NCBI GenBank assembly: GCA_036839715.1 | Contig: DAITDU010000041.1 | Location: 1-15,470 of the forward strand | DNA from: Thermocaproicibacter sp002410755 | Lineage (GTDB): Bacteria; Bacillota; Clostridia; Oscillospirales; Acutalibacteraceae | Length of the DNA stretch: 15,470 nt | Direction: 5' to 3' | In this document: piece by piece, positions 8,603 to 14,837 of the stretch | Layout: each line of letters begins with the position of its first letter | Position numbering within the stretch: the first letter of the stretch is position 1 | Program-made: the position numbers and the translations under genes | Notes under the pieces: model-generated | What the model was told of the DNA's origin: nothing | Databases searched by the model: none | Seen by the model: only the letters and a program-made list of their open reading frames with translations

Positions 8603-8631
8603 TTGAATCTAGGATAGTTTGGTGTTAAACT
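8603..8631 (+). promoter_or_regulatory. Possible promoter of the hom-thrB-lysC operon
   Basis: TTGAAT (8603-8608) and TAAACT (8626-8631), 17 bp apart, four of six matches each, with an extended -10 TGT at 8623-8625. A short inverted repeat AGTTT/AAACT overlaps the -10. The 107-bp gap before hom leaves no room for a T-box, and none is seen. Confidence 0.4.
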
Positions 8632-8688
8632 GTTAAAGCGTAGGAGTTTAAGTCAGTAATTGGAAATGAAAATCGGGAGGTGGCTTCC

Positions 8689-9933
8689 GTGGCTGAAATA
8701 GCTGTAATGGGATATGGAACAGTTGGTTCCGGCGTTGTTGAAGTGTTGACAAAACACGCTGATCATATTGCCCAACGGGCAAAAGAGCAAATTAATATTA
8801 AATATATTTTAGACCGTAAAGCATTTCCAAACAGTCCGTTTGCAGACAAATTTACAACATCTTTCGACAAGATTGTCAGCGATCCGGAGATACAGATTGT
8901 TGTAGAGGTTTTGGGTGGCCTGCATCCAGCTTTTGACTATGTCAAAAAATGTTTGGAAAGCGGAAAAAGTGTCGTAACTTCCAACAAGGAGCTTGTTGCC
9001 GCAAAAGGCGCTGAGCTTCTAAAAATTGCGCAGGAGCGCAATCTGAATTTCCTTTTTGAAGCAAGCGTCGGGGGGGGTATCCCAATTATCCGTCCTATGA
9101 GCCAGTGCCTTGCAGCAAATGAAGTTATCGGGATTGCAGGAATTCTGAATGGGACAACAAATTTTATTCTAACGAAAATGATCCGCGAGAAAATGAACTT
9201 TCAGGAAGCCCTTTCGCTTGCCCAAAAGCTCGGATATGCTGAGCGGGATCCGTCAGACGATATCGGTGGGTTGGATGCCTGCCGGAAAATTTGCATTTTA
9301 GCTTCCCTTGCTTATGGCAAGCATGTTTATCCTGAACAGGTTCACACGGAGGGTATTACAAAGATCACACTGGCAGATGTCGAGTATGCGTCATCTTGGG
9401 GCGGGGTAATTAAGCTGATTGGATTTACAGAGAAGCTTGAAAACGGTCATCTTAAAATTATGGTTTGTCCAATGTTCCTGTCACGAGAAAGTCAGCTTGC
9501 CAATGTGGATGATGTGTTTAATGGGATTATGGTCCGAGGCGATTCCACAGGTGATGTGGTTTTTTACGGGAAGGGAGCCGGTAAGTTCCCTACAGCCAGT
9601 GCAGTGGTTGCGGATGTAATTGATTGCGTCAAGCACTTTAAAGCTCGCAAATATCTATTCTGGGGAGAGGGTTCGCCCGAATATGTTGAGAATTTTGGTG
9701 AATATAAAAGTGCCAAGTATGTACATATAAAGACGTCGGATACTGCAGCAACTGAAAAGTGCATTGCAGAAGAATTCAGTGGAACAGAACGTTTGGCGCG
9801 TAGAAATGAAGAGCCTGGGGAAATTGGGTTTGTAACCCCTGTCTTAAAGGAAAAGGTCTTTAGAAAACGTTTAGAGTGCATCAGTAGTTCTGGAGCCCGA
9901 ATTTTAAATACAATTCGCATCGGCGATTTTTAA
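8689..9933 (+). CDS. hom: Homoserine dehydrogenase
   Basis: Reduces aspartate-4-semialdehyde to homoserine with NAD(P)H, the branch step to threonine and methionine. The 414-residue chain starts with the Rossmann motif GYGTVGSG (Gly8-x-Gly10-x-x-Gly13). SNKELVAAKG (98-107), GGGIPIIRPM (128-137) and NGTTNFILTKM (154-164) follow. The catalytic region LGYAERDPSDD...DACRK holds Glu185, Asp191 and Lys200, with the same spacing as Glu208, Asp214 and Lys223 in the E. coli enzyme. The region from about 340 to the end looks like the C-terminal ACT domain used for threonine feedback. The GTG at 8689 lies 8 nt behind GGGAGG (8675-8680) and is preferred to the GTG at 8680, which overlaps that site. First gene of the operon with thrB and lysC. 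Confidence 0.95.
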   Translation: MAEIAVMGYGTVGSGVVEVLTKHADHIAQRAKEQINIKYILDRKAFPNSPFADKFTTSFDKIVSDPEIQIVVEVLGGLHPAFDYVKKCLESGKSVVTSNKELVAAKGAELLKIAQERNLNFLFEASVGGGIPIIRPMSQCLAANEVIGIAGILNGTTNFILTKMIREKMNFQEALSLAQKLGYAERDPSDDIGGLDACRKICILASLAYGKHVYPEQVHTEGITKITLADVEYASSWGGVIKLIGFTEKLENGHLKIMVCPMFLSRESQLANVDDVFNGIMVRGDSTGDVVFYGKGAGKFPTASAVVADVIDCVKHFKARKYLFWGEGSPEYVENFGEYKSAKYVHIKTSDTAATEKCIAEEFSGTERLARRNEEPGEIGFVTPVLKEKVFRKRLECISSSGARILNTIRIGDF

Positions 9934-9956
9934 TTTCATGGAGATGCTGAAATGAT

Positions 9957-10853
9957 ATGATACGAATCCAGGTTCCGGCAACGAGTGCAAATCTTGGTCC
10001 AGGATTTGATACGTTGGGTATTGCACTTAATTTATATAATCAGGTCTGGATGGAAGAGTCCGATTCTCTCATGATTTCGAGCCGGGACAGTACACGTGTC
10101 CCGGAAGATGCGACAAACCTGGTGTACCGTTCTGCTGAGCATGTTTATGAAGAATGTGGCAGGAAACTGAGAGGTCTTCATATCCTTCAGCTCAGTCCTA
10201 TACCCATGGCACGCGGTCTTGGAAGCAGCTCTGCCTGTATTGTGGCGGGTATCTGTGGGGCTAACAACCTCTTGGGAAATCCACTGAAAAAGCAGGAGCT
10301 TGTTGATTTGGCAGCAAAAATTGAGGGACATCCAGATAATACTACGCCATGTTTGGAAGGTGGGCTTGTTGCTTCTGCTGTAGAAGGGAGCCATGTTTAC
10401 AGCACAAGTGTCCCGGTTACCGACAAGATACGGTTTGTCCTGTTTGTCCCGCCTTTTGAACTGAAGACGGAAAAAGCACGTGCTGTATTGCCTCAACAGT
10501 ATTCACGCGCCGATGCAGTCTATAATATTTCTCGGACTGCACTAATGGTGGAATCGCTGCTTACAGGAGATTTGAAGAATCTGCACATTGCCGTGCAGGA
10601 TAAAATACATCAGCCGTACCGTGCAGGCCTGGTTGCTCATATTGACGATATTTTCCGAATGAGCTATGAGCTTGGTTCACTTGGGACTTACCTCAGTGGT
10701 GCCGGCCCAACAATCGTTTCAATGGTTGCTTCTAATGAGGCAGATATTTTTTCTAAGCAGGCAGAAAAGCATTTTGTTGACAGGCAAATTGATGGCTGGA
10801 ATATTAAAGCATTTGCAGCAAATGCCAATGGGGCAGAAGTTTTTACAGAGTGA
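9957..10853 (+). CDS. thrB: Homoserine kinase
   Basis: A GHMP-family kinase that phosphorylates homoserine with ATP, the step before threonine synthase. The 298 residues are a normal length. The first GHMP segment PATSANLGPGFDTLG is at 7-21, the ATP loop PMARGLGSSSA at 83-93, the substrate-binding GHPDNTTP at 124-131, and the C-terminal glycine loop YLSGAGPT near residue 245. ATG at 9957 is 13 nt behind GGAG (9940-9943), a slightly long space, and an out-of-frame ATG lies at 9952, so translation may depend on coupling from hom, which ends 23 bp upstream. No threonine synthase gene follows within the window. Confidence 0.95.
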   Translation: MIRIQVPATSANLGPGFDTLGIALNLYNQVWMEESDSLMISSRDSTRVPEDATNLVYRSAEHVYEECGRKLRGLHILQLSPIPMARGLGSSSACIVAGICGANNLLGNPLKKQELVDLAAKIEGHPDNTTPCLEGGLVASAVEGSHVYSTSVPVTDKIRFVLFVPPFELKTEKARAVLPQQYSRADAVYNISRTALMVESLLTGDLKNLHIAVQDKIHQPYRAGLVAHIDDIFRMSYELGSLGTYLSGAGPTIVSMVASNEADIFSKQAEKHFVDRQIDGWNIKAFAANANGAEVFTE

Positions 10854-10898
10854 TCTTTCGGGATAATATCATTTGACAGTGATGGAGGGAGAGGCCTG

Positions 10899-12122
10899 AT
10901 GAGCCTGATTGTTCAGAAATTTGGCGGAAGCTCGGTTGCAAATAAAGAGCGGCTTTTCCATGTGGCGGATATTATTACCAAGACTTATGCAAAGGGCAAC
11001 AATGTTGTTGTTGTTGTGTCTGCACAGGGGGATACAACGGATGACCTGATTGCCAAAGCGCGTGAAATCAATGAAGATGCTTCACGGCGCGAGATGGATA
11101 TGCTGATGACTACAGGGGAGCAAATGTCAGCTGCTCTGCTGGCAATGACAATTGAAAAACTGGGTTATCCGGTCATTTCACTTCTTGGTTGGCAGGCAGG
11201 ATTTCGGACAAGTTCTGCCTATGGCAGTGCACGAATTAAACGTGTAGACCCTGACCGTATCCGGAAAGAGCTAGATAAAAAAAATATTGTCGTTGTAACA
11301 GGGTTTCAAGGAATCAACCGATACGGTGATATGACAACTCTGGGTCGCGGAGGCTCTGATACAAGTGCTGTTGCGATTGCTGCTGCCATGCATGCAGATT
11401 TGTGTCAGATTTATACCGATGTGGATGGGGTCTATACTGCGGATCCGCGCAAAGTAAAAAATGCACGAAAACTTGCGGCCATTTCCTATGATGAAATGTT
11501 GGAGCTTGCATCTTTGGGTGCGCAAGTTCTGAATAACCGGTCGGTAGAACTTGCAAAGAAATATGGTATTGAGCTTGAGGTTCTTTCCAGTATGACACAG
11601 GAATCTGGGACGATTGTTAAAGAAGGTGTAAAAAAAGTGGAAGAGATGCTGATTAGCGGTGTTGCAAAGGACGAGAATGTAGCACGGATTTCCGTAATCG
11701 GTGTACCGGATCGTCCAGGTCTTGCGTTTAAAATTTTCTCTAAGCTTGCTTCAAAAGGTGTCAATGTTGATATTATTCTTCAATCTGTTGGCAGAAATGG
11801 TACTAAAGATATTAGTTTCACCGTGAGCCGGGCAAATTTAAAAGATACGATTGCACTTTTGACCCCTTATGCGGAACAGATTGGAGCAAATACTGTTGTC
11901 TATGATGACAAAATCGCTAAAGTTTCCATTGTTGGTGCGGGAATGGAGTCTCATCCTGGCACGGCTGCCAAAATGTTTGAAGCACTCTATGATGCCAATA
12001 TCAATATTCATATGATATCAACAAGTGAAATTAAAATATCTGTTTTAATTGATTGTGCAGATGCAGATCATGCAGTATCTGTTATTCACGAAAAATTTTT
12101 CGGGGATACTGCAGATCAGTAA
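10899..12122 (+). CDS. lysC: Aspartokinase (monofunctional, two ACT domains)
   Basis: Phosphorylates aspartate, the first step to lysine, threonine and methionine. The 407-residue chain opens with VQKFGGSSV (residues 5-13) of the amino acid kinase fold and keeps the TTGEQMSAALLA and GRGGSDTSA segments. Two ACT domains follow, from about 264 (ISVIGVPDRPGLAFKIF) and about 345 (KVSIVGAGMESHPGTAAKMF). Length and layout match the Bacillus LysC/corynebacterial class, in which the regulatory half is also made as a separate beta subunit from an internal start. ATG at 10899 follows a purine-rich stretch with GGAGG at 10884-10888. It is the last gene of the operon, 45 bp after thrB, followed by a terminator. 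Which amino acid inhibits it cannot be read here. Confidence 0.94.
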   Translation: MSLIVQKFGGSSVANKERLFHVADIITKTYAKGNNVVVVVSAQGDTTDDLIAKAREINEDASRREMDMLMTTGEQMSAALLAMTIEKLGYPVISLLGWQAGFRTSSAYGSARIKRVDPDRIRKELDKKNIVVVTGFQGINRYGDMTTLGRGGSDTSAVAIAAAMHADLCQIYTDVDGVYTADPRKVKNARKLAAISYDEMLELASLGAQVLNNRSVELAKKYGIELEVLSSMTQESGTIVKEGVKKVEEMLISGVAKDENVARISVIGVPDRPGLAFKIFSKLASKGVNVDIILQSVGRNGTKDISFTVSRANLKDTIALLTPYAEQIGANTVVYDDKIAKVSIVGAGMESHPGTAAKMFEALYDANINIHMISTSEIKISVLIDCADADHAVSVIHEKFFGDTADQ

Positions 12123-12130
12123 ATCCTTCA

Positions 12131-12168
12131 GGCGGCAGGACCGGTATGGCCTTGTCGCTATTCTTTTT
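12131..12168 (+). terminator. Intrinsic terminator after lysC
   Basis: GCGGCA (12132-12137) pairs with TGTCGC (12153-12158) with one G-U pair, extended inward by GG/CC past a one-base bulge, and is followed by TATTCTTTTT (12159-12168). It begins 9 nt after the lysC stop. Confidence 0.6.
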
Positions 12169-12180
12169 CGGTCGGAATAC

Positions 12181-12209
12181 TTGCAAGGCAGTGATAGATG
12201 TGTTATACT
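12181..12209 (+). promoter_or_regulatory. tRNA-Pro promoter
   Basis: TTGCAA (12181-12186) and TATACT (12204-12209) are exactly 17 bp apart, with an extended -10 TGT at 12201-12203. Start would be near 12216, about 8 nt before the mature tRNA 5' end. Confidence 0.75.
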
Positions 12210-12223
12210 AAATCCTGTTGTTT

Positions 12224-12261
12224 CCGGGTGTGGCGCAGTTGGTAGCGCGCTTGACTGGGGG
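12224..12261 (+). tRNA. tRNA-Pro(GGG), 5' half only, interrupted at the anticodon loop
   Basis: Bases 12224-12230 give the acceptor strand CCGGGTG, then TG. A perfect D stem GCGC/GCGC (12233-12236, 12245-12248) encloses AGTTGGTA. The 5' anticodon stem is CTTGA (12250-12254) and the loop is CTGGGGG (12255-12261), with anticodon GGG at 12257-12259. The next five bases should be TCAAG to close the stem, but are ACGCT, and no variable arm, T arm or acceptor complement follows. I searched by eye for the missing half (TCAAG, a TTCGA-type T loop, CACCCGG) to the right edge and did not find it. The break coincides with a sharp fall in G+C and precedes an integrase gene, so this is taken as the host side of an attachment site. 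Confidence 0.85.
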
Positions 12262-12297
12262 ACGCTTTAATAATTTTTAACAATAATGATTACTGAA

Positions 12298-12346
12298 ATC
12301 CTTGATAAACGGCTATCTAAAGCCATTTGTTGAGGATGATTTTTTT
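12298..12346 (+). terminator. Hairpin terminator just inside the element
   Basis: A 17-position stem (12298-12314 with 12321-12337) has 16 pairs, three of them G-U, and one C-A mismatch, with a 6-nt loop. Two bases later a run of seven T (12340-12346) follows. It should stop transcription coming from the tRNA-Pro promoter before the integrase gene. Confidence 0.7.
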
Positions 12347-12402
12347 CTCAAAAAGTGGTTAGTCAAGAATTCATTTTGAGATTTTCATTTTGTACACTTG
12401 AC
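12346..12402. repeat. Cluster of short inverted and direct repeats upstream of the integrase gene
   Basis: Three overlapping patterns are visible: TCTCAAAA (12346-12353) with TTTTGAGA (12374-12381); GTCAAG (12362-12367) with CTTGAC (12397-12402), the latter equal to the tRNA anticodon-stem strand at 12250-12255; and TTCATTTTG repeated at 12370-12378 and 12384-12392, 14 bp apart. Integrase arm sites or autoregulatory sites would be expected here; binding is not shown. No good promoter for the integrase is evident in this stretch. Confidence 0.4.
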
Positions 12403-12419
12403 CATAAGGAGTGTATATT

Positions 12420-13364
12420 ATGATAAAACGGACGGAAACAGCAAAAGACATTCAATCTTTGTATGAGGAATTTCAAAGAGCAAACCAAGCCAAAAATCTT
12501 TCGGAAAGTAGTATCTCCTATTATCATTGGAATCTGAAACCATTCTTTGATTATCTTTCAAACAGTGGAATCAATGATGTAGATTCAATTTGTAGCAATA
12601 CAGTAAATGTTTATATTTTACTATTGAAACAGAAATGCAATAACAGTGTAACCATCAATACACGATTGAAAGCAACAAGAGTATTCCTTTATTACTGTAT
12701 GCGAGAAGGTTACTTACAGCCGTTCAAGATTCATCTGATTAAGCAGGAAGAAAAGGTTATTGAAACTTACAGCGATACAGATATTCAAAAACTGATTGCA
12801 AAGCCGAATTTAAAGAAATGTAGTTTTGTTGAATATCGTAATTGGGTTATGATAAATTACTTCATTGAAACTGGGAATCGGCTTAGGAGTGTACTCAATA
12901 TTAAAGTCGGTGATGTTAAATTTGAAGAGCATAGAGTTATTGTTAGGGTAACAAAGAATAGAGAGCCGCTTATTACTCCATTGACAAAGACGCTATTAAC
13001 TATTCTGCCGACTTATATTCAAGTATGGGGATTGAAAGATGATTCATACCTCTTCCCTGCCGTTACAGGTGAAAGAATCAATGAGAATTCATTAGAGCAA
13101 TCCATAGTAAGATACAATCATAAGCGTGGAGTTAAAATAACTTCTATTCATGCGTTCAGACATACCTTTGCAAGGAACTATATTGTAACAGGTGGCAATG
13201 CTTTTAAATTACAATCTCTTTTGGGACACAAAGATTTGGAAATGACACGACACTATGTACACTTGTTTGGTGTGGATTTAGCAAGCGATATTGATGAACA
13301 TTCAATCATTGAACGTATTAAACCAGTATCAAACAGATTAACAAAGAGTAAAAGGCATTTATAA
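12420..13364 (+). CDS. Tyrosine recombinase/integrase
   Basis: A site-specific recombinase that should insert and excise the element at the tRNA-Pro site. The 314 residues hold an N-terminal SAM-like core-binding domain (about 10-98) and the catalytic domain from about 115. All catalytic positions are visible: Arg154 in TGNRLRS, Lys179 in the beta-hairpin VTKNRE, His244 and Arg247 in HAFRHTFA, His270 in LLGHKDLEMT, and nucleophile Tyr279 in RHYVHL. It therefore looks active. No arm-binding domain of the lambda/Tn916 type is present; the length fits compact XerC-like integrases. ATG at 12420 is 8 nt behind AAGGAG (12406-12411); the GTG at 12411 overlaps this site. Base composition is far more A+T-rich than the host genes. 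No excisionase is recognised nearby. Confidence 0.93.
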   Translation: MIKRTETAKDIQSLYEEFQRANQAKNLSESSISYYHWNLKPFFDYLSNSGINDVDSICSNTVNVYILLLKQKCNNSVTINTRLKATRVFLYYCMREGYLQPFKIHLIKQEEKVIETYSDTDIQKLIAKPNLKKCSFVEYRNWVMINYFIETGNRLRSVLNIKVGDVKFEEHRVIVRVTKNREPLITPLTKTLLTILPTYIQVWGLKDDSYLFPAVTGERINENSLEQSIVRYNHKRGVKITSIHAFRHTFARNYIVTGGNAFKLQSLLGHKDLEMTRHYVHLFGVDLASDIDEHSIIERIKPVSNRLTKSKRHL

Positions 13365-13475
13365 GCGTCTGTGGGCTTGTTAGAGCGTGTTTCATGTCAT
13401 AGTGGTATAAGTTAGTGTCTAATATAGTATCGCCTTGTAGAAGCGTATAGACAACGATATAAAGGAGATTGCATT

Positions 13476-13685
13476 ATGATTAAGATGTTGGTTTGGAATG
13501 TAAGGACTGCAAAGAAGATGTCATTAAGAAAATTAGAAAAGTACACAGGTTTGAGTAGAAACTATATCAACAAGATTGAGAATAATAAAACCAGTCCAAC
13601 ACTTGCTGCTCTTTGTGCTTTGGCAAGAGTATTACAAGTTCCTGTTACAGATTTGTTTGAGGATACAAAGGGAATAAAAGCGTGA
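13476..13685 (+). CDS. XRE/Cro-type helix-turn-helix regulator
   Basis: A 69-residue single-domain DNA-binding protein. The helix-turn-helix is SLRKLEKYTGLSRNYINKIE (about residues 16-35), followed by the usual NNKTSPTLAALCALARVLQVPVTDLF, which completes the five-helix fold. Nothing is fused to it. ATG at 13476 lies 8 nt behind AAAGGAG (13461-13467). It stands 111 bp after the integrase gene in the same direction and ahead of a hairpin terminator. Such small proteins in elements usually repress their own or the excision genes; two palindromes just downstream (13797-13832) are candidate operators. No toxin partner is adjacent. Confidence 0.88.
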   Translation: MIKMLVWNVRTAKKMSLRKLEKYTGLSRNYINKIENNKTSPTLAALCALARVLQVPVTDLFEDTKGIKA

Positions 13686-13718
13686 AACATTTTCTGTGAA
13701 ACAAAATTAAAATAACTA

Positions 13719-13747
13719 TTGTTAGAATACTGTTTGTGTGATATTAT
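13719..13747 (+). promoter_or_regulatory. Weakly supported promoter overlapping the XRE terminator
   Basis: TTGTTA (13719-13724) and TATTAT (13742-13747) are 17 bp apart, nine of twelve consensus bases. It would start inside the terminator loop near 13754 and run into the gene-free region. In A+T-rich DNA such matches arise easily. Confidence 0.25.
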
Positions 13748-13782
13748 ATTAGGGTATCAAGCAGATAGTATTCTATTTTTTT
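13723..13782 (+). terminator. Hairpin terminator after the XRE gene
   Basis: TAGAATACT (13723-13731) and AGTATTCTA (13767-13775) pair perfectly and the stem continues six more pairs inward, three of them G-U. The loop can form a small inner hairpin (GATA/TATC). Seven T follow directly (13776-13782). Confidence 0.6.
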
Positions 13783-13796
13783 AGCGTGTATGGAGC

Positions 13797-13832
13797 AATA
13801 TACAATATGTATATTATACAGTAAGTACTGTA
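13797..13832. promoter_or_regulatory. Pair of adjacent palindromes, candidate operators
   Basis: AATATAC (13797-13803) and GTATATT (13809-13815) flank 5 bp; one base later TACAGTA (13817-13823) and TACTGTA (13826-13832) flank 2 bp. The ACAGTA-TACTGT pattern resembles phage-type repressor sites bound by XRE proteins. The XRE gene ends 111 bp upstream. Confidence 0.4.
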
Positions 13833-13968
13833 AACTGATTTGATGATAATTAGTGATCTTTGAAATTATTTTTAAGTAATTTTTGTTACCGTTTGTAGCG
13901 TTGATATATCAAACCAATGCAATCAGAGCAAAAAAATAATTGTACTACTCACATAATACAATTATAGA

Positions 13969-14009
13969 TTATACATTTATACATCATCATACACTATTTA
14001 TACATTTAT
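13969..14009 (+). repeat. 12-bp direct repeat TTATACATTTAT, two copies
   Basis: Identical copies at 13969-13980 and 13998-14009, a 29-bp period. A longer partner, CACTATTTATACA, overlaps the second copy (13992-14004) and recurs at 14293-14305. Confidence 0.6.
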
Positions 14010-14416
14010 TATATATAGACCTGAAAGTAAAGTCAAAACAGTTAACCATAACTAACATTATACAAAACACTAATTTTGTGCTAATCTTATAGTACAATAT
14101 AGACAAGTATAACCCATATTAAAATGAAATAGATATGAAATATATACAAGTCAACATTACATACGCCTATTTTACATAAATATGCACACTGTATAGGGGA
14201 TTTGTACCCGGAATCCATCGGCGTTTCGTCATAATGACAGAATAAAACCGTAATTTGATTCGGCAATTGAAATTAGTTAGAATGTCAATATGCACTATTT
14301 ATACACACAGCGGCCTACAACTTTGATAAAAGGTACTGCCCCCATTTCCGAAAAGCGGTTCATAGCTAATACACTTTTTTTCTACCAACAAAATTTCACA
14401 AACATTATCATTCGAG

Positions 14417-14445
14417 TTGCAAATTGTCATCTGTAAATATATAAT
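14417..14445 (+). promoter_or_regulatory. Promoter of the lipoprotein gene
   Basis: TTGCAA (14417-14422) and a perfect TATAAT (14440-14445) with 17 bp between. Start would be near 14452, with a leader of about 38 nt. Confidence 0.7.
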
Positions 14446-14489
14446 TATATCAAAATTCCATTTATTTAATTTGAGGGAGATAGATCAAT

Positions 14490-14825
14490 ATGATTAGGCA
14501 AAAAAATGTAGGCATGAAAATTATATGTACTATTATGACATTTGCAATATCCTTGACAATATTAATAACAGGATGTACTCCAGCATCAAATGAAAAGATA
14601 CAATCTTGGACATTAGCAACTCATGTAGTAGGGGAAAGTTTGAAATCACCTTCAACAGCGTCCTTCCCATCATATAATGACGAATATGTTACTAAAAATG
14701 ATGATGGTACATACAGCGTTTCAGCTTATGTTGATGCAGAAAATTCCTTTGGAGCAAAGATTAGGAGCAATTGGAGTTGTAAGGTGAGCGGTGATAATGT
14801 TACTGATGTTGTAATTGATAATTAG
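14490..14825 (+). CDS. Small lipoprotein with a KSPSTA-type domain of unknown function
   Basis: A 111-residue exported lipoprotein. The signal peptide has a basic start, a hydrophobic core (about 10-26) and a lipobox ITGC with Cys29. The mature part holds LKSPSTASFPSY (about 51-62), a Lys/Asp turn, and YVDAENSFGAKIRSNWSC (about 80-97). This arrangement, KSPSTA then a YVDA-N-FGA-R strand pattern, recurs as a C-terminal domain in Firmicutes surface and membrane proteins; I know no established function. ATG at 14490 is 10 nt behind GAGGGAG (14473-14479), with a strong promoter upstream. It is followed after 12 bp by the coiled-coil gene, so the two probably form an operon. Cell-surface placement is well supported by the signal; the role in the element is not. 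Confidence 0.75.
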   Translation: MIRQKNVGMKIICTIMTFAISLTILITGCTPASNEKIQSWTLATHVVGESLKSPSTASFPSYNDEYVTKNDDGTYSVSAYVDAENSFGAKIRSNWSCKVSGDNVTDVVIDN

Positions 14826-14837
14826 AAAGGGTGTTAT

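Larger units (their letters stand above)
13686..14489. other. 804-bp A+T-rich gene-free region with palindromes, repeats and two G+C-richer islands
   Basis: No frame of useful length is open on either strand. One counted line (13981-14040) has 14 G+C of 60. Visible structure: the XRE terminator; two adjacent palindromes (13797-13832); TTGATATATCAA (13901-13912); a 9-bp-arm inverted repeat ATAATTGTA/TACAATTAT (13936-13944, 13957-13965); direct repeats of TTATACATTTAT and CACTATTTATACA; and G+C-richer islands at 14201-14230 (16 of 30) and 14311-14360 (24 of 50). It could hold an origin, transfer origin, operators or a small RNA. None of these is proven. Confidence 0.6.

Noticed and set aside
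12362..12402. GTCAAG at 12362 as the start of the missing tRNA-Pro 3' half
   Set aside because: The bases after it do not form a T arm (no TTCGA-type loop with a 5-bp stem) and no acceptor complement CACCCGG follows.
13435..13463. TTGTAG-17 bp-TATAAA as promoter of the XRE gene
   Set aside because: The transcript would start near 13470, after the ribosome binding site at 13461-13467, so it could not drive normal translation.
12262..13475. Group I or other intron inside the tRNA-Pro gene
   Set aside because: The intervening sequence codes a tyrosine recombinase, not a homing endonuclease. No 3' exon with the tRNA 3' half is seen, and the break has no typical intron ends.
13969..14009. CRISPR array
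   Set aside because: Only two 12-bp A+T-rich copies with a 17-bp spacer and no cas genes; this is too short and too simple.
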